DNA from: Ruminococcus gauvreauii
GTDB taxonomy: Bacteria; Bacillota; Clostridia; Lachnospirales; Lachnospiraceae
Length of the DNA stretch: 64,000 nt
Assembly (NCBI RefSeq): GCF_025151995.1
Contig: NZ_CP102290.1
Span: 3,224,001-3,288,000 of the forward strand
Reading direction: 5' to 3'
Positions 19,802 through 28,853 of the stretch are shown one piece after another; position 1 is the stretch's first letter; each line of letters opens with the position of its first letter. Both the position numbers and the translations under genes were made by a program. The notes under the pieces are model-generated. The model ran no database searches, had not been told where the DNA came from, and saw only the letters and a list, made by a program, of their open reading frames with translations.

Positions 19802-21307
19802 ATGTCTATGAGTGAATATGTTGTAGAGTTAAGGGACTGTACCAAAACATTCCCGGGTGTAATAGCTCTCGACGAAATGCAGCTTGCAGTGAAGCCCGGA
19901 GAGATTCTCGGCCTGATTGGCGAGAATGGTGCGGGAAAGTCAACACTGATTAAAGTACTGACCGGAGTTCACAAACCGGATAAAGGTGAGATTTATGTAA
20001 ATGGAGACCAGAAGACATTCCGAAATCCAAATGAATCTGCTGCAGCCGGCATTGCCTGTGTTTACCAGGAGCTGAATATCGAGAAGTTATTAAGTATCAC
20101 AGATAATATTTTTATCAACAAATGGATCAAAGGTCCGGGCGGCTTGCTGGATTATAAGACCATGCATAAAAAGGCGAAGGAAGTTATGGCTTCCCTGGGT
20201 CAGGATATTGACCCGGAAAAACCGGCAGGGACGTTTGGTATGGGTGTTCAGCAGATGATTGAAATCGCAAAAGCAGTTTTGATTGATGCCAAGATGATCA
20301 TTATGGATGAGCCGACCTCATCCCTCGGCGAAAAGGAAGTAGCACAGCTTATGAAAACGTGCCGCGAGCTGAGAGCACGCGGCATCGGCATCGTTTTCGT
20401 ATCACATAAGCTGGAAGAGTTGTTTGAATTATGTGACCGTGTAACGGTTATCCGCGATGGACAGTATATTGATACCCGTGATATCGGGGCATGGGATAAT
20501 GATTCTCTGATCGCTGCTATGGTAGGACGTACCCTGGATAATCTGTTTCCGAAAGAATTCGGAACGAAAGGCGATATTGCGCTGGAAGTTAAGAATCTGG
20601 AAGAAGGCGGCATTTTACATGATGTAAGCTTCAAGGCGTACAATGGTGAAGTGCTGGGATTTGCCGGCCTTGTCGGTGCTGGCCGTACGGAGACGATGCG
20701 GGCAATCTTCGGTGCAGACCCGATCGATGGCGGACAGGTATATGTTCACGGAAAAGAAGTGAAAATTAAGAGTCCGTCACAGGCAATCAAAGCGGGTATT
20801 GCATTTCTGACAGAGGATCGTAAAGGACAGGGACTGGTACTGCAGGAAGCGATTAAAAATAACCTGATTCTCGCTAACCTGAAAGGTTTTACCTCCGGCC
20901 TGTTCCTTAACAAGAAAAAGATTGAGGAATCCAGCCAGAAAAATATTGATTCTCTGCGTATTAAAACCCCTTCCCCGGACGAGATTGTCGGTCAGCTTTC
21001 CGGCGGTAACCAGCAGAAAGTTGTCATCGGTAAGTGGGTTAATACGGATGCAGACATTTTCATTTTTGATGAACCGACCCGTGGTATCGATGTTGGTGCG
21101 AAAATCGAAGTGTATAACGTCATGAACCGTCTTGTGAAAGAAGGTAAATGTGTAATCATGGTATCATCGGAACTTCCGGAAATCCTGGGCATGAGCGATC
21201 GCGTGATCGTTATGCGCGGCGGGAAAATTATGGGTGAAGTTGAACGTGATACAGATAACTTTAATCAAGAAAGCCTGATGAAAGCGGCTTGGGGAGGTAA
21301 GATCTGA
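19802..21307 (+). CDS. Sugar ABC transporter ATPase, double nucleotide-binding domain (CUT2)
   Basis: A 501-residue RbsA/MglA-type protein that powers sugar import. The N-terminal domain has Walker A GENGAGKST near residue 40 and Walker B IIMDEPTSSL near 161; its signature region is GMGVQQMIEIAKA, in place of a full LSGGQ. The C-terminal domain has the usual degenerate Walker A GLVGAGRTE near 284, signature LSGGNQQKVVIGKW near 398 and FIFDEPTRGID near 420. This asymmetry is normal for the family. It starts 170 bases after the binding protein gene and ends sharing one base with the permease start. Confidence 0.95.
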   Translation: MSMSEYVVELRDCTKTFPGVIALDEMQLAVKPGEILGLIGENGAGKSTLIKVLTGVHKPDKGEIYVNGDQKTFRNPNESAAAGIACVYQELNIEKLLSITDNIFINKWIKGPGGLLDYKTMHKKAKEVMASLGQDIDPEKPAGTFGMGVQQMIEIAKAVLIDAKMIIMDEPTSSLGEKEVAQLMKTCRELRARGIGIVFVSHKLEELFELCDRVTVIRDGQYIDTRDIGAWDNDSLIAAMVGRTLDNLFPKEFGTKGDIALEVKNLEEGGILHDVSFKAYNGEVLGFAGLVGAGRTETMRAIFGADPIDGGQVYVHGKEVKIKSPSQAIKAGIAFLTEDRKGQGLVLQEAIKNNLILANLKGFTSGLFLNKKKIEESSQKNIDSLRIKTPSPDEIVGQLSGGNQQKVVIGKWVNTDADIFIFDEPTRGIDVGAKIEVYNVMNRLVKEGKCVIMVSSELPEILGMSDRVIVMRGGKIMGEVERDTDNFNQESLMKAAWGGKI

Positions 21308-22302
21308 TGAAAGCAAAAAAATCTGGTGGTTTGGGATCAATGGTCGGCATTATAGCCGCATTCCTTATCTTGTGTGTGATTCTGGCCATTGCGAGTGATA
21401 AGTTTGTAAGTTATTCTAACTTTATGTCAATTTTGAAACAGACACCGTTTAATGCGTTGCTGGCGATTGGTATGTTATTCTGTCTGATCACAGCGGGTAT
21501 TGACCTTTCAGTCGGTGCAAATGCCACCTTCTGTGCCTGCCTTATGGGTATGCTGGTTCAGAAGGGAGTTACAAACTCTTTAATTTTGATTATCGCAGGA
21601 CTTGCAGCAGGAACCGTGATCGGCCTTATCAACGGTACTTTACTGACACGTCTGCATCTGCCGCACCCTTTTGTATCAACACTTGGTATGAAAAACTTTC
21701 TCTGGGGCGCAGCACTCCTTGTCACGGGATCTCAGATGATCGGAGGATTCCCAAAGGGAGTTATGGCTCTCGGATCTGCGACGGTTGGCGGATTCCCTGT
21801 CAGCTTTATCGTTGTAGTCATTCTTTACATCGTACTGCACATAGTTTTGACACGTACTGCATTCGGGCGTTCTGTATACTGTGCCGGCGGGAATATGGAG
21901 GCCACACGTCTCTCCGGTATCAACTCAGCAAATGTGCTGACAGCCTGCTATGTGCTTTCTGGCTTTATGGCTGCACTTGCAGGAATTGTCTCCATTGGAC
22001 GTTCCGGTATCTGTAACGGTACGAACGCCATCCAGCCATACGATACCGATGCCATTGCCTCCTGTGTACTCGGCGGAGCATCTTTCATGGGCGGAAAAGG
22101 TACGATGATCGGAACAATGATCGGTGCGCTGATCATCTCAACACTTCGTAACGGATTTACACTGCTTTCCATCGATTCGGCCATCCAGAATATGGTACTG
22201 GGCCTTGTTATTATACTGGCGGTACTTCTCGATGTTATGCGTGAACAAATGGCTGCAAGATCACGTCGTCTGGCGGCGGCAGCGGCAGCAGCTAAAAATT
22301 AA
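21307..22302 (+). CDS. Sugar ABC transporter permease (CUT2, RbsC-like)
   Basis: A 331-residue membrane protein with about eight to ten hydrophobic segments. It forms the translocation channel with the RbsA-like ATPase. The family stretch LITAGIDLSVGANATFCACL near residue 60 and the late motif CVLGGASFMGGKGTMIGTMI near 257 are clear. The start overlaps the ATPase stop by one base (TGATG), with GGGGAGG upstream, so the two are translationally coupled. The C-terminus ends in an Ala-rich tail. The sugar is unknown; the AraC-type regulator upstream is the likely controller. Confidence 0.94.
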   Translation: MKAKKSGGLGSMVGIIAAFLILCVILAIASDKFVSYSNFMSILKQTPFNALLAIGMLFCLITAGIDLSVGANATFCACLMGMLVQKGVTNSLILIIAGLAAGTVIGLINGTLLTRLHLPHPFVSTLGMKNFLWGAALLVTGSQMIGGFPKGVMALGSATVGGFPVSFIVVVILYIVLHIVLTRTAFGRSVYCAGGNMEATRLSGINSANVLTACYVLSGFMAALAGIVSIGRSGICNGTNAIQPYDTDAIASCVLGGASFMGGKGTMIGTMIGALIISTLRNGFTLLSIDSAIQNMVLGLVIILAVLLDVMREQMAARSRRLAAAAAAAKN

Positions 22303-22326
22303 ATATACATAACTCAGATTTTTTTT

Positions 22327-22385
22327 ACAAAAGGGTTCACAGGTCGCCGGTATTTGGTGTCCTGGGAATCCTTTGTTTTTTTCGG
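22327..22385 (+). terminator. Terminator after the CUT2 transporter
   Basis: An imperfect stem pairs AAAGG and the following bases with CCTGGGAATCCTTT, ending in GTTTTTTT. It closes the sugar transporter unit. Confidence 0.6.
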
Positions 22386-22407
22386 ATATAACGTTGAGAT
22401 AGAATAA

Positions 22408-22425
22408 CCCTCCACTATAACACCA
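22408..22425 (+). promoter_or_regulatory. Candidate MerR-type operator, box 1
   Basis: CCCTCCACTATAACACCA lies 42 bases before the tandem-MerR gene. A near copy (16 of 18 bases) lies directly after that gene and before the exporter genes. TTGAGA at 22394-22399 could serve as a -35 element. A shared site before the regulator and before the transporter fits auto-regulation plus target control. Confidence 0.5.
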
Positions 22426-22467
22426 GACTTTATCGATGTGTTATGATAAGAACAAAGAGGTGACTTT

Positions 22468-23211
22468 ATGAGGACATATAAGACTTCAGAGGCTGCGGAC
22501 ATAATAGGTATTCACCCCAATACTGTCCGCTTATATGAAGAATTAAAACTGATACCAAAACCTGAGAGAACGGAAAATGGATACCGCATATTTACAGAAC
22601 TCCATATCGAACAGCTACGGCTTGTTCGCCTTGCATTTCAGATTGAAGTCTTACAAAATGGACTGCGCAGGAAGATGGTCGAGATGGTAAAAGTGTCCGC
22701 AGCAGGAGACTTTGATGCGGCGATTGCACTTGCAAAGGAATATTTGAAACAACTTAGGCAGGAACAGAAGAATGCGGAAGAGGCAATTAAGATCGTAACT
22801 GAGATCTTATCCGGCGCCGGGCAGGAAAGCCAACACGTATTCAAACGTAAAGAGGTTTCCGATTATCTGAATATTTCAATGGATGCACTGCGCAACTGGG
22901 AGATGAACGGACTGCTGACAGTCAAACGAAGACAGAATGGATACCGCATCTATACGGAGGACGATGTGAGGCGCCTGAAGATCATTCGCTCTCTCAGATG
23001 TGCGAATTACTCTCTGGAGGCAATTCTTCGTATGCTGAATCAAATGTCGGAAAACCCGAATGTCGATATAAAACGGGTTTTGGATACACCGCAGGAAGAT
23101 ACCGACATCATTGCCGTATGCGATAAATTGATCACTTCTCTGCAGGAGGCTGATCTAAATGCGCAGAAAGTGATCTGTAAACTTCAGAAAATGAAAGCCA
23201 GGTTTTTGTAA
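22468..23211 (+). CDS. Transcriptional regulator with two MerR DNA-binding domains
   Basis: A 247-residue regulator with two MerR-type winged helix-turn-helix domains in one chain. The first (residues 3-70) reads KTSEAADIIGIHPNTVRLYE and ends NGYRIFTELHIEQL. The second (residues 124-190) reads KEVSDYLNISMDALRNWEMN and ends NGYRIYTEDDVRRL. Between them is a helical stretch (75-115) of the kind that dimerises ordinary MerR proteins. Normal MerR members have one domain and act as dimers, so this may act as a pseudo-dimer or bridge two sites. There is no Cys-rich metal site. AGAGGTG precedes the start. It lies 71 bases before an ABC exporter, its likely target. Confidence 0.9.
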   Translation: MRTYKTSEAADIIGIHPNTVRLYEELKLIPKPERTENGYRIFTELHIEQLRLVRLAFQIEVLQNGLRRKMVEMVKVSAAGDFDAAIALAKEYLKQLRQEQKNAEEAIKIVTEILSGAGQESQHVFKRKEVSDYLNISMDALRNWEMNGLLTVKRRQNGYRIYTEDDVRRLKIIRSLRCANYSLEAILRMLNQMSENPNVDIKRVLDTPQEDTDIIAVCDKLITSLQEADLNAQKVICKLQKMKARFL

Positions 23212-23213
23212 AA

Positions 23214-23250
23214 CCCTCCACTTTACCACCAATGTTTTCAGCGGTGGTAT
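23214..23250 (+). promoter_or_regulatory. Candidate MerR-type operator, box 2, with hairpin
   Basis: CCCTCCACTTTACCACCA at 23214-23231 matches box 1 at 16 of 18 positions. It overlaps a hairpin, TACCACC pairing with GGTGGTA (23224-23250), followed by TTCTTTT, which may also act as a weak terminator between the regulator and the exporter. Confidence 0.5.
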
Positions 23251-23282
23251 TCTTTTGTAAAAGATGATAAAGGAGGATTTAC

Positions 23283-24017
23283 ATGGAAGAAATCATTACG
23301 GTTGAGAAACTGACAAAAACGTACGGACCCAAAAATGCGGTGAACAATTTGAATCTGTCTGTAAAACGTGGATCTGCATTTGCCCTGCTCGGTGAGAACG
23401 GCGCAGGAAAGAGTACTGCGATTGAATGTATTCTGGGAACGAAAAAAGCTGACAGCGGAAAGGTATCAGTGTTGGGTTATAACCCCGCAGCTGACCGCAA
23501 AACGCTGTTTGAAAAAGTGGGTGTTCAGTTTCAGGAGAGTCATTACCAGGAGAAGATTACCGTGTCAGAACTATGTGAAGTCACAGCATCGCTATACCTG
23601 AAAACAGCAGAACCAGAGTATCTACTGGAGAAATTTGAAATTCTCGATAAGCTGAAAAGCCCGGTGGAAGAATTGTCAGGCGGACAAAAACAGAGATTGT
23701 CTGTCGTACTCGCCCTTCTGCCTGAGCCGGAAGTAGTCTTCCTGGATGAACTGACAACGGGTCTGGATACGAAAGCACGGAGAGCCGTCTGGAAAACGCT
23801 TTCACAACTGAAAGATAAGGGGTTGACGATTCTGATGACTTCTCATTTTATGGATGAGGTAGAAGCGCTGTGTGATGAGATCTGTATTTTAAAGCAGGGA
23901 GAAACTGTATTCTATGGAACCGTCGAGGATGCGATTGAAAACAGTCCCTGCGACAACCTTGAGGACGCATATCTTTGGTACACTGACAGGGAGGGAACAG
24001 CAGATGAAAACCTTTAA
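23283..24017 (+). CDS. ABC transporter ATPase (exporter type)
   Basis: A 244-residue nucleotide-binding protein of the drug- or lantibiotic-export type. Walker A is GENGAGKST near residue 38, the Q-loop VGVQFQESHYQEK near 80, the signature LSGGQKQRLSVVLAL near 131, and Walker B VVFLDELTTGLD near 152. The catalytic position has Glu followed by Leu-Thr-Thr in place of the common Pro-Thr. A switch His lies in TSHFMDE. AAAGGAGG lies upstream. It overlaps the permease gene by 14 bases, so the two form one exporter, probably controlled by the tandem-MerR regulator. The exported compound is unknown. Confidence 0.93.
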   Translation: MEEIITVEKLTKTYGPKNAVNNLNLSVKRGSAFALLGENGAGKSTAIECILGTKKADSGKVSVLGYNPAADRKTLFEKVGVQFQESHYQEKITVSELCEVTASLYLKTAEPEYLLEKFEILDKLKSPVEELSGGQKQRLSVVLALLPEPEVVFLDELTTGLDTKARRAVWKTLSQLKDKGLTILMTSHFMDEVEALCDEICILKQGETVFYGTVEDAIENSPCDNLEDAYLWYTDREGTADENL

Positions 24018-24747
24018 AGCAATACTGAAAACAGAATTGAAACTTTCACTCCGGGGAATGGATATGATTATATTTGCGATTTGCATGCCGGTCGTCGTAT
24101 TGTTGATTCTGGGATTTATTTATGGAAACAAACCGGCATTTGAGGGGGCGGATTATTCCTTTCTGGAACAGTCGTTCGCCGCATTGACAACAATCTCAAT
24201 CTGCGCAGGCGGTGTCATGGGACTGCCGCTTGTCGTATCGGATTACAGGAGCAGACATATATTAAAACGTTTTAAAGTGACACCGGTCAGTCCAGTCATG
24301 ATTTTATTCGTCCAGACTGCGGTATACACGATATATGCAGTGGTGTCGCTACTGCTGCTGTATATCATCGCATCTGTCTTATTCGGATATCAGATCCGGG
24401 GAAGTGTGCCGCAGTTTCTTGGCGGGTTTGCTCTCGTGATGGTTTCCATGTTCAGCATCGGCATGCTGGTTGGGGGGATCGCACCAAACACGAAAACAGC
24501 AGGCGTGATTGCCAGTATTTTATATTTTCCCATGTTGATCTTTTCGGGTGCAACGCTGCCTTATGAGATTATGCCGGCTGCATTGCAAAAAGTAGCCGGA
24601 ATTATGCCTCTGACACAGGGAATCAAACTGCTGAAAGCCGCTTCGCTGGGGCAGGAGATTGAGAGAGTACTGCCTTCTATTGCAGTAACATCAGCGATTG
24701 CTTTCATATGTGTTTTGCTGTCGATCAGATTCTTTCAATGGGAATAG
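24004..24747 (+). CDS. ABC-2 type transporter permease
   Basis: A 247-residue membrane protein with six likely transmembrane helices, the partner of the ATPase just upstream. Its early cytoplasmic stretch (KAILKTELKLSLRGMDM) and the late LYFPMLIFSGATLPYEIMP segment are typical of ABC-2 permeases. I chose ATG 24004 because GGGAGGG lies at 23990-23996; an in-frame ATG at 23914 would place a charged extension deep inside the ATPase gene. The 14-base overlap suggests coupled translation. It probably exports a drug, peptide or lipid; no peptide precursor gene is visible nearby. Confidence 0.91.
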   Translation: MKTFKAILKTELKLSLRGMDMIIFAICMPVVVLLILGFIYGNKPAFEGADYSFLEQSFAALTTISICAGGVMGLPLVVSDYRSRHILKRFKVTPVSPVMILFVQTAVYTIYAVVSLLLLYIIASVLFGYQIRGSVPQFLGGFALVMVSMFSIGMLVGGIAPNTKTAGVIASILYFPMLIFSGATLPYEIMPAALQKVAGIMPLTQGIKLLKAASLGQEIERVLPSIAVTSAIAFICVLLSIRFFQWE

Positions 24748-24764
24748 GGAATTTCATGTTTGAT

Positions 24765-24792
24765 TTGCAATACTATTTTTTTCTGATATTAT
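24765..24792 (+). promoter_or_regulatory. Candidate promoter of the two-component system
   Basis: TTGCAA at 24765-24770 and TATTAT at 24787-24792 with a 16-base spacer, about 55 bases before the sensor kinase start. Confidence 0.45.
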
Positions 24793-24846
24793 ATACTTAG
24801 GAAAAATTCAGTAAATAGTTATGCGATTCAGGATGGGAGACATAGT

Positions 24847-26604
24847 ATGCGCAGGAATACAGGCGGGAAAAGATTAAGCTGGGTTGCCAGAACTACTTTG
24901 ATTCTGATATGTGTGATTTTGATTCCATTTCTTGCTCTGACAGTCATATTGACAAATATGGCGATGAATAACATGCAGGAGCAGACAGAAACACTGGTGG
25001 AGTATAAGCTGGAAGAGAGCTCAGTGTTTCTGGAAAACCAGCTGGATAATATCTACGACATTTTGTATCATATGGTGACGGACAAACAGCTGCTCCGCAG
25101 CTGTGATGCGATGTATAATCAGCATGATGTGGAGCTGGCGAAAAGTAATATGCGGGAACGCTTCTTATCCTTTGTCCAGATGGACAACTATCTGATAAGC
25201 GCCACGTATATCGGAATGCACGATGAGTTCTATACATACGAGACTTACAATGCGGCGCAGGGAGAATCTGTATGGGCGGATGATACGTTCAGGACCTATA
25301 TTTTACAGAACAGCCTGGACCAGTATGAAATGCAGTTTGTACCGGTGAATTTTGAAAAAAAGATCGGAAATATAGGGCCCCGCATCTATTATATCACGAT
25401 CACCCTGCGTGACTATGTGGCGGATGAAGACATCGGCGTACTGGCACTGGGACTCAACCAGAACTTTTTTGAATGCCTGGAAAAAGGAAGCAAGTGGGAT
25501 GCACTGTTCGACGGGACGATAGGAGTCATCGATTCAAGCGGGCATATCATATATTCCAACGACGAATCGGCCATAGATTGTCAGTATGATGAGTGGATGG
25601 AGGAAAAGAATGACACGGCGAAGAACACCTTGATCAATACGAGGGAGTTGTCGACCATGCCATGGCATCTCTGTTCCGTGATCGACCGAAAGCTTGTAAT
25701 GAATGACATCGACCGATTTATGCTGCTTGTAATCGGTCTGCTGGTGATCAGCATGGTGCTCTCTGTAGCGGGAGGCTATATGGTCAGCCGCTATTTTACA
25801 AAGAATCTGAAAATGCTGGCAGCCGGACTGAAGCAGTTTGGGGAAGGCAAGATCGGAATGCAGCTGCCGTCGGCCATCGAAGACGAATTTTATCCGGTTG
25901 TTGTTCAGTTTAACGAGATGAGTACGAGCATCCAGCATCTGCTGGAAGAGCGGAAACTGCAGGAAGAAAAGACGATTGATGCAATCGGAAGGCAGAGGAA
26001 AGCGGAGCTGCGTGCGGTCGAAATGCAGATCAATCCCCACTTTCTGTATAATACACTGGATGCGATCAACTGGATCGCAATCGAGAATGAACAGTATAAG
26101 ATCAGCGAGATGCTGTCCAGCCTGGCCAGTATTTTCCGATACAGCATCTCCCATATTGACATGGTGGTTCCTGTATGGGCTGAGGCGGAATGGCTGGAAA
26201 AGTATTTATTTTTGCAGCAGCAGCGGTTTAACAGCAGCTTTTCATACAGGATTACGATACCGCAGGAGGTGGAAGACCTGCTGCTCAGAAAAATGATTCT
26301 GCAGCCGATCGTGGAGAATGCGATCATTCATGGCGTTGCCGGTGTGAAGGAAGGCCATATCGAGATCACATTCTCTCTGGAAGGAGAAATTTTGACGATT
26401 CAGGTTATTGACAATGGCGTTGGAATCGATCACACAGATGACGGGGGACAGAAAAATGACGGCAGATCCCATATCGGAATAGGAAATGTCAGGGACAGGC
26501 TTAAAAGTTATTACGATACCCGTGCCAGTATACAATTTGAAAAAAATCCGGGCGGGGGTACGATTGTTACGCTTAAGATTCCGGCGATTCGGGAGGAAAC
26601 ATAA
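24847..26604 (+). CDS. Sensor histidine kinase, YesM type
   Basis: A 585-residue membrane sensor kinase. An N-terminal helix (residues 14-38) and a second near 295-318 bracket an extracellular sensing domain of about 250 residues. A HAMP segment follows (YFTKNLKMLAAGLKQFGEGK). The His_kinase domain has the phospho-acceptor His in EMQINPHFLYNTLDAINWIA near residue 398, and the ATPase domain shows ILQPIVENAIIHG, IDNGVGID and GIGNVRDRL. YesM-type kinases regulate polysaccharide-use genes in Firmicutes. It pairs with the response regulator starting three bases after its stop, and sits upstream of a sugar transporter and glycosidases. Confidence 0.95.
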   Translation: MRRNTGGKRLSWVARTTLILICVILIPFLALTVILTNMAMNNMQEQTETLVEYKLEESSVFLENQLDNIYDILYHMVTDKQLLRSCDAMYNQHDVELAKSNMRERFLSFVQMDNYLISATYIGMHDEFYTYETYNAAQGESVWADDTFRTYILQNSLDQYEMQFVPVNFEKKIGNIGPRIYYITITLRDYVADEDIGVLALGLNQNFFECLEKGSKWDALFDGTIGVIDSSGHIIYSNDESAIDCQYDEWMEEKNDTAKNTLINTRELSTMPWHLCSVIDRKLVMNDIDRFMLLVIGLLVISMVLSVAGGYMVSRYFTKNLKMLAAGLKQFGEGKIGMQLPSAIEDEFYPVVVQFNEMSTSIQHLLEERKLQEEKTIDAIGRQRKAELRAVEMQINPHFLYNTLDAINWIAIENEQYKISEMLSSLASIFRYSISHIDMVVPVWAEAEWLEKYLFLQQQRFNSSFSYRITIPQEVEDLLLRKMILQPIVENAIIHGVAGVKEGHIEITFSLEGEILTIQVIDNGVGIDHTDDGGQKNDGRSHIGIGNVRDRLKSYYDTRASIQFEKNPGGGTIVTLKIPAIREET

Positions 26605-26607
26605 GGT

Positions 26608-27345
26608 ATGATAAGCGCTATTGTGGTGGAAGATGAGTACAGAGCACGTACCGGATTGGTGAAAATGATCGAGAATCTGGGGGAGCATTACAGGGTGCTG
26701 GGGAGTGCCGAAAACGGGTATGAGGGCATGCTGCTCGCACGGGATTTAAAACCGGATGTAATCTTTGCTGATATTCAGATGCCCAGGGTCAGCGGACTGG
26801 ATATGATCCGGAATCTGCAGGGCACCGGTAAAGATTATCGTTTCGTTATCATTTCGGGTTACGCAGATTTTGAATATGCACAACAGGGAATCAGGCTTGG
26901 CGTCATCGATTATCTGCTGAAGCCAATAACCATCTCTGCGATGAGAGAACTGCTGGAAAAGATAGAGAGGGAAATCAGCGAACCGGGTGACAGTGTGGAG
27001 GAGGAGACAGAAGAAGTATCGTATACGCCGATGATCCGGGAGATTGTCAGTGAGATGAAAAAACATTACGGGGAAAAGCTGACCCTGGAAGAATTCGCAC
27101 ATACTTATGCGGTCACGCCGGAGTATCTAAGCTCCCTGTTTTCCAGGCAGATCGGATGTACCTTTGTTCGATATCTGAAAGAAATACGTATGGCACATGC
27201 AAAAGAGCTGTTGTGCACCAGTAAAAAGAAAATATATGAAATCGCATTTGAAGTGGGATATCCGGACGTGAAGTATTTTTGCCGTATATTTAAAAATACA
27301 ACCGGCATATCTCCAAAAGAATATGTAAGGCAATGTCATAAATAG
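26608..27345 (+). CDS. Response regulator with AraC-type output domain, YesN type
   Basis: A 245-residue protein with a receiver domain (residues 1-120; phospho-acceptor Asp55 in VIFADIQMP, switch residues in IISGYADFEYA, Lys in LLKPI) and a C-terminal AraC helix-turn-helix (residues 150-245; LTLEEFAHTYAVTPEYLSSL and IYEIAFEVGYPDVKYFCRIF). The linker is shorter than in many YesN proteins. With the kinase it forms a complete two-component pair, likely activating the weak promoter before the solute-binding protein gene. GGGAGG of the kinase tail serves as the ribosome binding region. Confidence 0.95.
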   Translation: MISAIVVEDEYRARTGLVKMIENLGEHYRVLGSAENGYEGMLLARDLKPDVIFADIQMPRVSGLDMIRNLQGTGKDYRFVIISGYADFEYAQQGIRLGVIDYLLKPITISAMRELLEKIEREISEPGDSVEEETEEVSYTPMIREIVSEMKKHYGEKLTLEEFAHTYAVTPEYLSSLFSRQIGCTFVRYLKEIRMAHAKELLCTSKKKIYEIAFEVGYPDVKYFCRIFKNTTGISPKEYVRQCHK

Positions 27346-27352
27346 CAGAATG

Positions 27353-27382
27353 ACGGAGTGACAAATGAGCACTCCGTTTTTT
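27353..27382 (+). terminator. Terminator after the two-component genes
   Basis: ACGGAGTG pairs with CACTCCGT and is followed by TTTTTATT, seven bases after the response regulator stop. Confidence 0.9.
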
Positions 27383-27441
27383 ATTGTAAAAATCTCCACC
27401 TTTCTTAAAAAAGTCATATTTTATGCTGTGAAATAAGAAAC

Positions 27442-27447
27442 TATAAT
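27442..27447 (+). promoter_or_regulatory. -10 element of the glycan-use operon, weak -35
   Basis: A consensus TATAAT lies 42 bases before the binding protein start, but the -35 position (27419-27424) reads TTTTAT. A good -10 without a -35 is what an activator-dependent promoter looks like, and the response regulator encoded just upstream is the obvious activator. Confidence 0.55.
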
Positions 27448-27488
27448 ACAATTATCGAAAGCACATAAGTGCAAGAAGGAGGTAACGA

Positions 27489-28781
27489 ATGAAGAAAAAA
27501 GTAGCAGCAGGCGTATTGGCATTTTCAATGGTTGTTACCGGTTTGGCGGGCTGCGGCAAAACCGAAGACACCAAGCCTCAGGATGGCGGCACGGATCAGA
27601 CGACAGAGAGTGAACCGGCAGAGACAGAAACAGAAGGCGCCACAGAGAAGAAACAGGTTGTTCTATGGCACAGCAACGTCTCACCGGAGGTGGAACCTTT
27701 CGAGAAAATGCTGGCGGAATTTAACGCGCAGAGTGACACCGTGGAAGTAGTGACTGAATGGGTTCCGCGGGAAGAACAGACGAAACAGCTCACGATCGGC
27801 AATATGGCGGGAGAGCTTCCGGACATGGTTTACGTCGATAACCCGGAGGTTATCAACTATGGGGAGATGGGTGTCTTCCAGGATATCAGCGGACTGTACG
27901 ATGAATGGGAAGACAATCAGCTGCTGGATCTGATTCAAAACTCCTGTGTATATGACGGAAAGATGTATGGAGTGCCGTACATCTGCAACAACCTGGCGTT
28001 GTTCTACAATAAAGACATGCTGGCAGAAGCCGGCGTAGAGCCGCCGACAACATGGGATGAGCTTGTGGAAGCGGCAAAAGCGACGACAAAAGATAATGTA
28101 TACGGTCTGGCATATTCCGCGATTAAAAATGCCGAGTGCACCTTCCAGTTCATGCCGTTCCTATGGTCGGCAGAAGGCGACTGGACCGAGATGGATTCGG
28201 AAAACAGTATCCGCGCACTGGACTATTACGCAAATTTTGTGAAAGAAGGATACACCAATAAAGAAGTTTTGAACTGGTCACAGGCAGACGTATGTAAGCA
28301 GTTCGGCTCCGGCAACTGTGCGATGATGATCAATGGATCCTGGAATGTCGGTACACTGCGCAATGATTATGCCGATGTAAACTGGGGCGTCGTGCCGATT
28401 CCGGTTGACAAAGTCAATGCTTCCTGTCTGGGCGGTGAAGCGATCTGTATCACCAAGGATGCCGATGCAGAGGCATGCATGGAATTTATCGAGTATTTCG
28501 TAGGACCGGAAGTGAATCCGGGATTTGCCAAGAGCATCACAAAATTCTCTCCGCGTGCGGACATTGATAATGAGACGGAGTGGGGAGACGATGCGGAGAT
28601 GAAAGTGTTTGCAGACGGGCTTGAATATACAAGACCGCGCGGGCCTTATCCAAAATGGACAGAGGTTGACAATGCGATCATTGAAGCGTGCCAGAGTGTT
28701 CTGACAGGTTCCAAGACAGCGGAACAGGCAGGAAAGGATGCTGCGGCGGCCATTAAAGCAATTGACGAAACGTTACAATAG
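27489..28781 (+). CDS. Extracellular solute-binding lipoprotein (CUT1)
   Basis: A 430-residue lipoprotein that binds an oligosaccharide for import. The signal peptide ends LAGC with Cys22, followed by a Thr/Glu-rich linker. The mature protein is a family 1 solute-binding fold: VVLWHSNVSPEVEPFEKMLA near residue 57, GKMYGVPYICNNLALFYNKD near 160, and AGVEPPTTWDELVEAAK near 182. AAGGAGG lies upstream. It is the first gene of the glycan-use operon and is separated from the permeases by a hairpin, so it should be made in excess. The ligand is unknown; downstream enzymes suggest an arabinose- or xylose-containing oligosaccharide. Confidence 0.94.
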   Translation: MKKKVAAGVLAFSMVVTGLAGCGKTEDTKPQDGGTDQTTESEPAETETEGATEKKQVVLWHSNVSPEVEPFEKMLAEFNAQSDTVEVVTEWVPREEQTKQLTIGNMAGELPDMVYVDNPEVINYGEMGVFQDISGLYDEWEDNQLLDLIQNSCVYDGKMYGVPYICNNLALFYNKDMLAEAGVEPPTTWDELVEAAKATTKDNVYGLAYSAIKNAECTFQFMPFLWSAEGDWTEMDSENSIRALDYYANFVKEGYTNKEVLNWSQADVCKQFGSGNCAMMINGSWNVGTLRNDYADVNWGVVPIPVDKVNASCLGGEAICITKDADAEACMEFIEYFVGPEVNPGFAKSITKFSPRADIDNETEWGDDAEMKVFADGLEYTRPRGPYPKWTEVDNAIIEACQSVLTGSKTAEQAGKDAAAAIKAIDETLQ

Positions 28782-28785
28782 CAGT

Positions 28786-28832
28786 AAAAACCTGTCACAT
28801 ATCTTTTCAAAAAGTTTGTGACAGGTTTTTTA
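28786..28832 (+). terminator. Partial terminator between binding protein and permeases
   Basis: CCTGTCACA pairs with TGTGACAGG, flanked by A and T tracts (AAAAA before, TTTTTT after). An A-stem-T structure inside the operon, likely a leaky terminator that sets transporter stoichiometry. It also works in reverse. Confidence 0.85.
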
Positions 28833-28853
28833 AAGAGAAAGGGTGTGAGATAC

